From Carnobacterium iners (GTDB taxonomy: Bacteria > Bacillota > Bacilli > Lactobacillales > Carnobacteriaceae), in NCBI RefSeq assembly GCF_900177385.1, contig NZ_FXBJ01000002.1, forward strand, positions 310,001-374,000: a stretch of DNA of 64,000 nucleotides, given 5' to 3'. This document shows, piece after piece, positions 47,338 to 56,186 of the stretch. The first letter of the stretch is position 1; the number at the start of each line of letters is the position of its first letter. The translations under genes and the position numbers were made by a program. The notes under the pieces are model-generated. The model was not told the origin of the DNA and searched no databases. It was given only the letters and a program-made list of their open reading frames with translations.

Positions 47338-48237
47338 ATGCTTAAAGTAAGAAACTTAACGAAAACATTTGGTGACTTAACAGCAGTTGATTCTGTTGAT
47401 TTTATGATTCCTGGAGGGACTATTTTAGGATTAATTGGCCAAAATGGATCTGGAAAAACAACGACCTTTCGTCTCATCCTTGATTTACTGCATCCAGATG
47501 AAGGAAAAGTTCTTTGGAATAATAAGCCGCTAAGTAGATCAGAATATAATCAAGTAGGCTACTTACCAGAGGAAAGAGGGTTATACCCTAAAGTTACTAT
47601 TGAAAAGCAATTAATTTATTTTGCTCAATTAAGAGGTAAAAGTAAAAAAGATATTGAACCTCATATAGATGAATGGATGGAGAAATTTAAAGTTAAAGGC
47701 AAGAAAACAGATAAAGTTAAGACTTTATCAAAAGGAAATCAACAGAAAATCCAACTTATATCTACACTGATTCATGACCCAAAACTGATTATTCTCGATG
47801 AACCATTCAGTGGTCTTGATCCAGTAAATGCTGATTTACTTGAAAAAGGGATCATGGAAGCAAAAGAACGAGGTGCTAGTATTATTTTTTCTAGTCACAA
47901 TATGAATAACGTAGAGGATTTATGCGACCACTTAGTTATGTTACGAGATGGAAAAATTGTTTTAAACGGAACTGTTCATAATATAAGAGAACAATTCGGA
48001 CGAACAAAATTGTATTTAGAAACTCCTCTAGAAAAAACAGTTTTAGAAGCTATGCCAGGAGTAAAAGAAGTAAAACAAACAGGCAACCAAACTTATACCT
48101 TATCACTGACTTCCCCTGAATATGGAAAAGATATTTTTCAACGTGTTACTCAAAATGGGTACATCACAACTTTTGATCAACAACCACCAACACTAGAAGA
48201 AATCTTCAAAATGAAAGCTGGTGATAAGAATGAATAA
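47338..48237 (+). CDS. yhaQ: ABC exporter ATP-binding protein (NatA/YhaQ-like)
   Basis: 299 residues. Walker A GQNGSGKTTT near residue 39, signature variant LSKGNQQKIQLIS, Walker B LIILDEPFSGLDP, followed by a C-terminal domain common in NatA-type ATPases. It is paired with an eight-base overlap to the permease gene. B. subtilis NatAB exports sodium; YhaQP is a close relative. The substrate here is not shown by the sequence. Ribosome binding site AGGAGG. Confidence 0.88.
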   Translation: MLKVRNLTKTFGDLTAVDSVDFMIPGGTILGLIGQNGSGKTTTFRLILDLLHPDEGKVLWNNKPLSRSEYNQVGYLPEERGLYPKVTIEKQLIYFAQLRGKSKKDIEPHIDEWMEKFKVKGKKTDKVKTLSKGNQQKIQLISTLIHDPKLIILDEPFSGLDPVNADLLEKGIMEAKERGASIIFSSHNMNNVEDLCDHLVMLRDGKIVLNGTVHNIREQFGRTKLYLETPLEKTVLEAMPGVKEVKQTGNQTYTLSLTSPEYGKDIFQRVTQNGYITTFDQQPPTLEEIFKMKAGDKNE

Positions 48238-49510
48238 GTTCTGGGTTATTTTAAAGGAATCTTATCGAAAAAACGTCCAATCTGTTGGCTTTATTGTTAT
48301 GATTCTTGCTCCTTTAATTATTATAGGCATCGGACTAGGGATAGGCTATTTTGTTAGCAATGCTGAAGATGACTCTTTACCTATTGCTGTCATTACCGAA
48401 AACGAACAGGTACAAGCCTTGCTCTCTTCTAAAGAAACAGGTCTTAAAATAGACAAAGATATCCAGTCGATAGCAAAGGCAAAAAAAGCGTTAGGAAATG
48501 AAGAGATTGAAGGCTATGCAACTATTCAAGTGAAAGATAACTTTGTTGAAGCTGAATATGTAAGCGCGGATATCCAAGGTACACCAAACGCAGAACTACT
48601 CAGGTCTTTACTAACTAGCTACCAAACACAGTTAAAAGGAAAAGAATTAGCTCTTTCCCAGCAAGAAATTGAAGCACTAACGTCTCCTATTCAATTCTCT
48701 GAATCTATCGTTACAATCAAAGAAGGCATGATAAAGACCGAAGATGATTCAGAAATACCCGGGTCGCTTGTTAGAAATGGAGCTGCTTATCTGATTAGTA
48801 TCGCTATTTTCATTTTTATTACAACTTATTCATCGATTATTGCACAAGAAATTGCCTCAGAAAAAGGGACTCGGATTATGGAAGTTATTCTTTCCAGTGT
48901 CTCTAGTACAACTCACTTTTTTGGAAAGCTCATTGGAATTTTACTTGTCTGTCTGACACAAATTTTATTATACGTCATTATAGGTATTATCGCTTTTATA
49001 CAATTAAGGAAAATTGATTTTGTAAAAGATGTGCTTTCTATTATTGATTTAAGCCAACTTACCGGTTCCTTTATCGGAATTTCTATTGCATTATTTTTAG
49101 TAGGTATTTTTCTTTACGTTGTTCTTGCTGCTTTCTTTGGGTCGCTTGTGACAAAAATAGAAGATGTCAACAAAGCCGTTTCCCCCGTTGCTTTTATTGC
49201 AGTAGCAGGATTTTACGGTGGTATGTTTGCTTTTGTTAATCCTGATCATTTAATTGTAGAAATTTTATCTTTCGTTCCTTTATTTACACCCTTTATCATG
49301 CCTTTTAGAATTGCAGCAGATAATATTTCTTCAACGGGTATTGCTATTTCATTAGTCGCAACACTTTCGTTTACCGTTTTAACAACTTGGATTTCCTTGC
49401 TCCTTTATCGTTCAAACGTCCTTGTTTACTCCAATACAAATTTATTTAGAACAATTAAACGTTCTTGGAGTATTTTTAAAAGCGAACGCAACTCAACTTC
49501 TAAAGATTAA
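48230..49510 (+). CDS. yhaP: ABC-2 exporter permease (NatB/YhaP-like)
   Basis: About 426 residues from the ATG at 48230, which lies inside the end of the ATPase gene. One N-terminal helix, a large extracytoplasmic domain of about 150 residues, then five helices with the NatB-type motif QEIASEKGTRIMEVILSSVS. It forms the membrane part of the exporter with the upstream ATPase. A strong terminator follows. Confidence 0.88.
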   Translation: MNKFWVILKESYRKNVQSVGFIVMILAPLIIIGIGLGIGYFVSNAEDDSLPIAVITENEQVQALLSSKETGLKIDKDIQSIAKAKKALGNEEIEGYATIQVKDNFVEAEYVSADIQGTPNAELLRSLLTSYQTQLKGKELALSQQEIEALTSPIQFSESIVTIKEGMIKTEDDSEIPGSLVRNGAAYLISIAIFIFITTYSSIIAQEIASEKGTRIMEVILSSVSSTTHFFGKLIGILLVCLTQILLYVIIGIIAFIQLRKIDFVKDVLSIIDLSQLTGSFIGISIALFLVGIFLYVVLAAFFGSLVTKIEDVNKAVSPVAFIAVAGFYGGMFAFVNPDHLIVEILSFVPLFTPFIMPFRIAADNISSTGIAISLVATLSFTVLTTWISLLLYRSNVLVYSNTNLFRTIKRSWSIFKSERNSTSKD

Positions 49511-49549
49511 ACTAAATTATTCTCAACGGACAATCAATCTATTTTACAA

Positions 49550-49585
49550 AAAAGCCCACCTAATTATTAGTTAGGTGGGCTTTTC
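49550..49585 (+). terminator. Terminator of the yhaQP operon
   Basis: AAAAGCCCACCTAA (49550-49563) pairs with TTAGGTGGGCTTTT (49571-49584) and is followed by C and T bases. Confidence 0.93.
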
Positions 49586-49658
49586 TTATGACTCTTTTCA
49601 TTATGCCTTGAATGAGCATTATTTAACGTCAATAATAAGTTTAGTAATTAGATTCATA

Positions 49659-49988
49659 TCAGTTAGTTGGTTCTATCTTTCCATTTGAAACTAGACTAAT
49701 AATATTTAAACCAATTGTTACAACGAGAAGAATTGCTGCAACCCAATTTAACGTACCGATTGTATCCATAAGAGCAGGTAAATCATTTATTTCAACTAGA
49801 TAATTGTTATAAGATAATTGAAACCATAAAGCAATTGCGCAAGCTCCCATACTCAATAAAATCATTGTTGAATGGTTGTTCGCTTTTTTCTTACGCTGCA
49901 TAATACTAACAACAGGAATGATCCAAGCAGTCAAACCTAGTACTAAGCTACCCACATTGAGCCAAAAGTAATCAAATGAACTAAACAT
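49659..49988 (-). CDS. Three-helix membrane protein of unknown function (109 aa)
   Basis: MFSSFDYFWLNVGSLVLGLT opens the first of three hydrophobic segments; a basic loop (QRKKKANNHS) and IGTLNWVAAILLVVTIGLNI follow. Start behind AAGGAGA. Apparently monocistronic. No family recognised. The 49989-50449 gap contains no gene I can support. Confidence 0.65.
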   Translation of the reverse strand: MFSSFDYFWLNVGSLVLGLTAWIIPVVSIMQRKKKANNHSTMILLSMGACAIALWFQLSYNNYLVEINDLPALMDTIGTLNWVAAILLVVTIGLNIISLVSNGKIEPTN

Positions 49989-50449
49989 ATAAATCTCCTT
50001 CCAAAACTTTTTATTATGTACATGGTTAATAAAGCTTTCCTAAACTACATCATAACTTAAAAACCTTAAAAAAGAATAAACGAGTCTTTCTTTTTTTATT
50101 CCTCAAATGAACAGTTACATGTAAACAAATAAGTGCGTTACTTTGCAATTAAAAAATGAGATAATAAAGTCAAATTCATTACAAATAACTGTTATTATTT
50201 TAAAGAAAGAAATAAAAAGATAATGATCACAATAAGACGAAATACGGGTTGAATAGGTAGTTGCGGAAAAATTTTATTAAAAGTAAATGAAAAAAATCGG
50301 GAAATTAAATAAAATCGGGAAATAAATCTTACTATTTAAAACGATTATACCTATTTGAAAGCAACAGGCTTTGGTATGAAAAGAAATAAAATAAAAGTAA
50401 AAGATCAAGATAGTGTTCAGAATAATTAAAAGAACTGGGGAAGAAAAAC

Positions 50450-51025
50450 GTGAAAAAGAAAATGATTTTTGTTTGTTTTTTATTGATTGGTTTCATTACG
50501 ATAGGAGCTTGTTCCACAAAAGATACAGATGATTCAAACATTGCATCTATCAAAACAGTTTTAAACAAAGCTCTAACCGCACCTAATGAAGAACTTGTTG
50601 ACGCATTATTAAAACCTATCGAGCAATTGCAATCAGGAGACGACGTTACGGAGTCAACTATTTCAGATGCTACAAATGAGATAGACGTCCTCTTAAAAGA
50701 TGCTTACGGAGAGTATTTTACAGATTATAGGTATGAAAAATTTGTCATTCAATAGTCCATTCCTTCAAGCTACTCACTATATGCAGACGGTTCGGGTTAT
50801 CAAATAACTGTCAAAACTATTGAAGTTACCAAAGACAAAGATCACGCTAACCGATATTCTTTTAAGGCGACACTTGACTGCATTACAAACGAAGATGAAG
50901 TAACTAAAATTGTTGCTACTGGGCGAGTTAAATTTAAAGATGGAAAAATAGCTTTCTTAGATATTAATGATGATAAAGGCTTACTGGAAGAAATGTCTGC
51001 TAAAATAATTAAAGTAGGCTATTAA
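50450..51025 (+). pseudogene. Lipoprotein gene with in-frame TAG
   Basis: GTG start behind GGGGAAG. The signal peptide ends in the lipobox ITIGACSTK. The reading frame stops at TAG (50753-50755) after YRYEKFVIQ but continues in frame for 89 codons (SIPSSYSLYADGSGYQITVK to MSAKIIKVGY) up to TAA. The full protein would be about 191 residues. Function unknown; possibly read through or simply inactivated. Confidence 0.8.
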
Positions 51026-51152
51026 TCGAAAAGTAATTAGCTACCTTTTTTATTACGTATAACTGAGCTTTGGATGGATAAATTAAAGTAGTTCAGATTT
51101 TTTCGCTAACTTCATTATCGAAAGAGTATCTTTGTCTTGATTTACTTAAGGA

Positions 51153-52283
51153 TTAAACTCGACCTTTCTTTTTTATAATCAGCCCTGATGCTAATAAACA
51201 TAAAACAGAATAACTCAGCAAACAAATTAAGCCATTAGTAAAATTAATCTGCCCATTTATGCTAGGAGAAAATGAGTCACCATAGGTTAGTACTTTTGAT
51301 AAGTCGAAATATGAAAAAGGAAGAAAATGAGCTATATTCGCAATAGTTGATTCTGCTGTAAAAAGTGGTGAACTAGGCAACATAATGATCATTAAAAGAA
51401 TGACGGTCTGAACCAAAAAAGAATGAGTAAATCTTGAAATAAGAATAGATAAGCTTGAAATAAAGGTATAAATAGCCACTAACAAAATAGAAACTTGACT
51501 TAAAAATTGTCCAGTCGTCAGTATACTTACCGTTAACCCATCTTTTGAAATAGGAATGGGATAATTTAAAGAACCTATCCCATTTCTAAAGCTAAGTATA
51601 AAAATAGCTAACCCTACCGAAAATATAAAGTATGAAAAAGCGAATAGGACAGAAACAATTAGTTTTGAGAGAATCATTTTTTCAAAAGAAATAGGCGTCA
51701 TATTGACAAAATCTCTTGTTCCATGAACTTTTTCATCAGTATGAATTCTTGAAAAAATTAATACCGGGAAAATTAAAATCATTGTAAAAGGAACAAGTAT
51801 TTGAAAATCATTTGAGATAAAATTTATAGCTGGTACAGATGAATCGAAATTAACAGTCGCTACTAAATTATTAGCAACTAAATGTTCTAACTTAGCCACT
51901 GTCTTGCGTTGTTCAATGAGGGGAGTTCCAGAAAGAGATCCACTTTCTATTTGCTCTAGTATTTTTTTTTCATAGGCTAATTCAGTTTTTGAGATTTCAT
52001 CTGATTGTTTTGAAGATAAAGCAGCATAAAATGCTTCTAGCAAAACTAGTCGCTCCTCTTCATCTTTTATCGCCAGCGGTACATCAAACTCTTTCATTTG
52101 TTCTATTCCTTCTCGTGTTTGTACTATTTGATCACTTATTTCTATTAATTTACTTGCTTGTGTATCTATTTTTCTGAAATCCATTACAGGGGATAGAAAA
52201 ATAAATAAAATAAGTAAAAATAAACCTAAATACATTCGGTCATAACTAATCTTTTTAAAATCAAATAAGAGTTGTTGTTTCAT
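51153..52283 (-). CDS. ABC-2 type transporter permease
   Basis: 376 residues: one N-terminal helix (MYLGLFLLILFIFLSPVMDF), a charged extracytoplasmic domain of about 120 residues, then five helices. It overlaps the end of the ATPase gene by four bases, so it forms a two-gene exporter operon. Exporters with this layout often serve peptide antibiotic resistance or bacteriocin self-protection, but nothing here identifies the substrate. Confidence 0.82.
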   Translation of the reverse strand: MKQQLLFDFKKISYDRMYLGLFLLILFIFLSPVMDFRKIDTQASKLIEISDQIVQTREGIEQMKEFDVPLAIKDEEERLVLLEAFYAALSSKQSDEISKTELAYEKKILEQIESGSLSGTPLIEQRKTVAKLEHLVANNLVATVNFDSSVPAINFISNDFQILVPFTMILIFPVLIFSRIHTDEKVHGTRDFVNMTPISFEKMILSKLIVSVLFAFSYFIFSVGLAIFILSFRNGIGSLNYPIPISKDGLTVSILTTGQFLSQVSILLVAIYTFISSLSILISRFTHSFLVQTVILLMIIMLPSSPLFTAESTIANIAHFLPFSYFDLSKVLTYGDSFSPSINGQINFTNGLICLLSYSVLCLLASGLIIKKKGRV

Positions 52284-52978
52284 AATAAACTCTCCTGTCC
52301 AAATAACTGATCGTAAACGACTTCTGAAGAAAGAGATTCTTTTTCAAAATCCAATAAGTAGTCTATTTTTTTATTTTTCAAAAAAAGTACCTTATCAGAT
52401 ATGTTATCTACATTAGATAAGATATGAGATGAAAAAAGAATGAGTTTTTGTTTGTTTTTTAGTTTTATCAGTTGTTCACTTATATTTTTCATATTTGTTG
52501 GATCTAAACCATTCATCGGTTCGTCAAGTAAAATAACATCTGCATCACTGACAATGCACATCGCGATTAGTATTTGTTGCTTCATCCCTAATGATAATTT
52601 TTTTATTGGCCTATTAACATATTCTTTAATCGCTAAATCTTTTATCACTTGCTCAACACTCACCGAGGAATGCCAAATAGCTTTCACATAATTAAGATGG
52701 TCTATTCCTTTAAGGTTAGAATAAAGTGTGTGATTACTTTCTACAAAGTAAAGAGTCTTGTAGTAAGCTTGTCTGTTATTAACAACGGTCAAGCCATTAA
52801 TAAAAACCTCTCCCGAATCAGGACGAATAAGACCAGCTATCGTTCTAAGAAGGGTAGTCTTGCCTGCTCCGTTAGGGGCAACTAACCCGATTATCTCAGA
52901 GGAATTCAATTCAAAATCTAGCTTTTCTAAGATTATTTTTTTACCATAATTTACGGAGATGTTTTTTATCGTTAACAC
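52280..52978 (-). CDS. ABC transporter ATP-binding protein
   Basis: 232 residues, GTG start behind AAAGGAGG. Walker A APNGAGKTTLLR near residue 37, signature LSLGMKQQILIAM, Walker B DVILLDEPMNGLDP, and H-loop FSSHIL. It is transcribed with the downstream permease. Two XRE genes on the same strand upstream may regulate it. Confidence 0.9.
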   Translation of the reverse strand: MLTIKNISVNYGKKIILEKLDFELNSSEIIGLVAPNGAGKTTLLRTIAGLIRPDSGEVFINGLTVVNNRQAYYKTLYFVESNHTLYSNLKGIDHLNYVKAIWHSSVSVEQVIKDLAIKEYVNRPIKKLSLGMKQQILIAMCIVSDADVILLDEPMNGLDPTNMKNISEQLIKLKNKQKLILFSSHILSNVDNISDKVLFLKNKKIDYLLDFEKESLSSEVVYDQLFGQESLL

Positions 52979-53074
52979 TTTTTCCCCTCCTTTTGAGATA
53001 CGTTATATTATGAATACTATTTTTTAAATTATCTTGAAACAATTAATCCAACCACTATTTGAGCAACTTATTTA

Positions 53075-53572
53075 TTAGCCTAAGTATTCCACGGTAGTCG
53101 TTCCCCAACTAAAAATATCACTTAAAATACCGTATCCCATAAATAGATTATAAGCAATCCCGCAAATACTTGCTAAATAAACTATTTTATATAGACTGTT
53201 CGTCTGTTTATTCCTAGCTATTAGAAAAGAAGCTACTATCAAACCAATAGGCGTAATCAAAAAAGAAATAAGCGCAACGGCTAATAATATTAATCCTTCA
53301 TCTTTCTCACCTTTACTCTGAATAAAAGTTAGTTTCTGATAATATTCTTCAATTTTAAGTTCATTTTTAAGTACTTCGTTTTCCTTTAATAACTCATCTG
53401 TAGAAATTTCGTAATAGTCGCTCAACTTCACTAAATTATCTAAGTCTGGATAACTATTGCCATTTTCCCATTTTGAAATAGATTGCCTAGAAATTTGTAA
53501 ATGATCAGCTACATCTCCTTGCGAATAACCTCTATTCATTCTACTTTCTTTTAGTCTTTCTCCTAATACCAT
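53075..53572 (-). CDS. Cro/C1-type regulator with C-terminal membrane helices
   Basis: 165 residues: XRE domain GYSQGDVADHLQISRQSISK, WENGNSYPDLDNLVKLSDYY, then a coiled-coil stretch and three hydrophobic segments. Start behind GGAGGAG. Its DNA-binding domain is about 75% like that of the shorter gene just upstream, so the two arose by duplication. Confidence 0.87.
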   Translation of the reverse strand: MVLGERLKESRMNRGYSQGDVADHLQISRQSISKWENGNSYPDLDNLVKLSDYYEISTDELLKENEVLKNELKIEEYYQKLTFIQSKGEKDEGLILLAVALISFLITPIGLIVASFLIARNKQTNSLYKIVYLASICGIAYNLFMGYGILSDIFSWGTTTVEYLG

Positions 53573-53638
53573 TTATTCTCCTCCTCATCGCTAATCATTT
53601 TTCCTAATAGACAGATTCTATCTTTTAGTTATTGTAAT

Positions 53639-53659
53639 ATTAACCGTTAGAGTTAATTT
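53639..53659. promoter_or_regulatory. Small inverted repeat between the two XRE genes
   Basis: ATTAAC, seven bases, GTTAAT. It lies between the stop of the short XRE gene and the start of the long one. Possible operator, weak support. Confidence 0.3.
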
Positions 53660-53661
53660 TT

Positions 53662-53865
53662 TTATTCTTTACTTCCTTTTAACAACTCATCTATAGAAAT
53701 CTCGTACAAATCGCTTAATTTCACTAAATTGGTTAGATCTGGCGAACTACTATTATTTTCCCATTTCGAAATAGATTGTCTAGAAATTTTAAGATAATTA
53801 GCTACATCTCCTTGCGAATACTTTTTATTGATTCTACCTTCTCTTAACTTATCTCCTAATACCAT
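53662..53865 (-). CDS. Short Cro/C1-type regulator (67 aa)
   Basis: MVLGDKLREGRINKKYSQGD with VANYLKISRQSISKWENNSS and ISIDELLKGSKE: only the helix-turn-helix domain, ending where the longer paralog at 53075 continues into its membrane part. It could be a truncated duplicate or an anti-repressor-like short form. Start chosen at the ATG matching the paralog. Operator-like palindromes lie upstream. Confidence 0.8.
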   Translation of the reverse strand: MVLGDKLREGRINKKYSQGDVANYLKISRQSISKWENNSSSPDLTNLVKLSDLYEISIDELLKGSKE

Positions 53866-53926
53866 GTCTTCCACTCCCACTTTTCTTTCTTTTATTTATC
53901 CTATCAAAAGTAGCAAGAATTCACTA

Positions 53927-53962
53927 TCAACCATTGGTTGCCTTTTAGCAACTAATGGTTGA
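53927..53962. promoter_or_regulatory. Candidate XRE operator, 15 bp inverted repeat
   Basis: TCAACCATTGGTTGC (53927-53941), six bases, GCAACTAATGGTTGA (53948-53962), with one mismatch. It contains the TTGCCTTTTAGCAACT core also found at 39785-39800. A third site, GCAACTAATGGTTGC, is at 54157-54171. Confidence 0.65.
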
Positions 53963-54156
53963 CAGATGAGAGAAATCATCACATTCGTGTCAGTAACTTT
54001 CAAAAAAAGTTTCTTTAACTATAAAAACAAATAGGAGCTGGTAAATATTTTTTAAACTATATTTGAGATAAAGCGTTCACAATTTAATACCCGATAGTAA
54101 ATTTGAAAAAGTCTAATCTACTAAAAAGTTGGACGCATTAAGGAATAAGGGGATCC

Positions 54157-54171
54157 GCAACTAATGGTTGC
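54157..54171. promoter_or_regulatory. Additional operator-like palindrome
   Basis: GCAACTAATGGTTGC repeats the half-sites of 53948-53962. It lies between the XRE gene and the divergent small membrane protein gene at 54316, so it may control either. Confidence 0.45.
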
Positions 54172-54315
54172 TAAGATGTAAACTATTGCGTTCTAGTCTT
54201 TCTCGTCATAATAACGGATACTATGAATAGAAAGATACAACCACTCATTAATAAATTATTATTAGAATTTATTTCTCGTTTCTTATGCTAACTAAAAATT
54301 TATGGAGGTTTTTTG

Positions 54316-54459
54316 ATGAATAGAGTTTCTTTATTTAAAATTTTTTCTGCTATTATTTTTAGCTTGGCTGTTTTTACACTGATGATTCAAAAAATTATCA
54401 TCGGTTATGCTTTAGTTATTCTAGGTTATTATCTTCTAAGAAAATCAGATGAAACATAA
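54316..54459 (+). CDS. Small membrane protein (47 aa)
   Basis: ATG behind ATGGAGG: MNRVSLFKIFSAIIFSLAVF, a second hydrophobic segment (IIIGYALVILGYYLL) and the end RKSDET. A clean small frame with a good ribosome binding site, divergent from the XRE genes. Function unknown. Confidence 0.55.
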   Translation: MNRVSLFKIFSAIIFSLAVFTLMIQKIIIGYALVILGYYLLRKSDET

Positions 54460-55110
54460 TGTTATCTTCTTAATCTATTTTACTTTTACCTAATAGGCAA
54501 CTATTTTTTCTATTTGATTAGCGATTCTAATATCATTACAGATCAAACTTAAAGCCATTATCAAAAATAATTTAGTCTATTTCCTTCTTACTTAATATCC
54601 TTGTCTACCCTTTATTACGTACTTATTAATTTAGAATCGGTAGCGTTAACTTCATTTAAAAAGATAATTTAGAAATACGATTAGCTAAAAAGGGGGAGCA
54701 AAGAGGCTTATTTTCTAACTATCAAGAACAGCTTTAGTCGTTTTAGTTGGACTTGACTAATAATTTCCTCGTTGTCTATCACCACTTACTAGAGCCCCAG
54801 AAAATAGGATTACAAGAACCGTTAAAGCTACAGCAGAAAAATTAGCTATCTTAAAAAAATTACGTTTATGAAAAAAGTTCCTGGATAATTAAAGAGAATG
54901 ATGAAGATCCTGGAAAAATTAACATTAGGTTTTTCAATCCATTTTATTCCTCTCTCATTTAACTTATTTTCTCTAGTATACTATTTAATTCATTCACATT
55001 CTTGCTATTTAAAAATTAAATATATCGCGTTTTATTTAATCTTTTATAGAGTTTTTACTTTTTATTTTTTGTCTTAGCCGTTCTTAAATTTATCTAGTTA
55101 GTTTTTTTGT
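54460..55110. other. Gap with only degraded coding traces
   Basis: No intact gene. The reverse strand near 54760-54880 reads FHKRNFFKIANFSAVALTVL and then LFSGALVSGDRQRGNY to a stop, with no start codon: perhaps the end of a lost small membrane protein. The remainder is AT-rich, and I see nothing further. Confidence 0.35.
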
Positions 55111-55155
55111 AAAAAATAAAAAAGATAATTCCTATTCAATATAGGAATCATCTTC
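55111..55155 (-). terminator. Terminator of the DUF975 gene
   Basis: On the reverse strand AAGATGATTCCTAT pairs with ATAGGAATTATCTT (one mismatch) around a five-base loop, then TTTTATTTTTT. Confidence 0.85.
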
Positions 55156-55206
55156 TCGTCGTTTATTTTTAATCATTCTATCTCATTACGCTTTTATTTT
55201 TTAAAA

Positions 55207-55929
55207 TTAAAAGACTTCAACAGATTCATCATAACCATCATTTTCAGTTAGATTTTTATAAAATGCTGCAAGAGTAGCATTCATGTATGGGTTTAACCAT
55301 ATAAATCCGATACCGAAAGATAAAACACTTAAAATACCCCAACCAATAAAGCTTAATTGTAGGACAAAGTATTCCCACTTATGTCCGTCCATCATTTTTC
55401 TGCTTTCTGTAATGCAACCAAGAGCGGATACTTTTTCATCTTCAGAAAAACTTTTTCTATCTTTAAAAATAAAATAAGCTTGAGAATAAGAAAAAGTCTT
55501 TATAATTCCTGGTACGACAAGCAATAGTGTCCATAATATAGTGAAAATTGCTGTGAAGATATAAACAAGTAACGTTCCTAGAAAGTATTTTTTTGTAAAT
55601 ACTTGAAACGCTTGTTTAAATGGTCGGATTTGCATTTCTGGATTTCTTAACCAGTCTAAAAAAGTATACGAAATACCAATGGTCAAAAATGCAGAGACAA
55701 TTCCCGTAATTGTAGAGCCAGAACCAGAATTATCCGCAGGTGGTGCGTAACTCGCAGGCTCTATCATTAACTCTTTAATCAGAACTGCTAGGACACTCAA
55801 AGAGATGGCCATTACAATAATTGTTAATAAAACAGGAATCATATTTAATAAAATTGCATCTTTCCATCTTCCGCTTAGTAACTCTTTTGCTTCTGCTTTT
55901 AACTCTCTTCTATTTTTATATCTTCCCAA
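55207..55929 (-). CDS. DUF975 family membrane protein
   Basis: About 240 residues with five or six membrane segments. The N-terminal RRELKAEAKELLSGRWKDAI is the DUF975 signature. FLGTLLVYIFTAIFTILWTL and the SQAYFIFKDRK region fit the family. I prefer the TTG at 55929, nine bases after GAGGGG. The ATG three codons upstream sits against the ribosome binding site. The family's role is unknown. Confidence 0.85.
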   Translation of the reverse strand: MGRYKNRRELKAEAKELLSGRWKDAILLNMIPVLLTIIVMAISLSVLAVLIKELMIEPASYAPPADNSGSGSTITGIVSAFLTIGISYTFLDWLRNPEMQIRPFKQAFQVFTKKYFLGTLLVYIFTAIFTILWTLLLVVPGIIKTFSYSQAYFIFKDRKSFSEDEKVSALGCITESRKMMDGHKWEYFVLQLSFIGWGILSVLSFGIGFIWLNPYMNATLAAFYKNLTENDGYDESVEVF

Positions 55930-56080
55930 AAAAATCATTCCCCTCAGCTATCTATTTCATTGACTAGACCCTTCATCTAATAATTATACTACAGATAAAA
56001 GTGTTTTTAAATCGGTTTTAGTTTTTGTTCTAAAAAAAAGAACAGCTTTTATTATAAAACCCCTCATCTCTCATCTAATA

Positions 56081-56133
56081 AACAAAGTTAACTATTTTTT
56101 CGTATGGTATACTATAAAATAGTTAACTTTGTT
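56081..56133. promoter_or_regulatory. Double GTTAAC operator around the MFS promoter
   Basis: AACAAAGTTAACTATTTT (56081-56098) and its exact complement AAAATAGTTAACTTTGTT (56116-56133) are separated by 17 bases that contain a TATACT -10-like box. Each arm also contains the self-complementary AGTTAACT, so the layout suits two repressor dimers. No regulator gene is adjacent. Confidence 0.6.
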
Positions 56134-56186
56134 ACATACATAGGCTTATACATTCTTCTTAATTTAATACGAAAGGAATCATTAAA

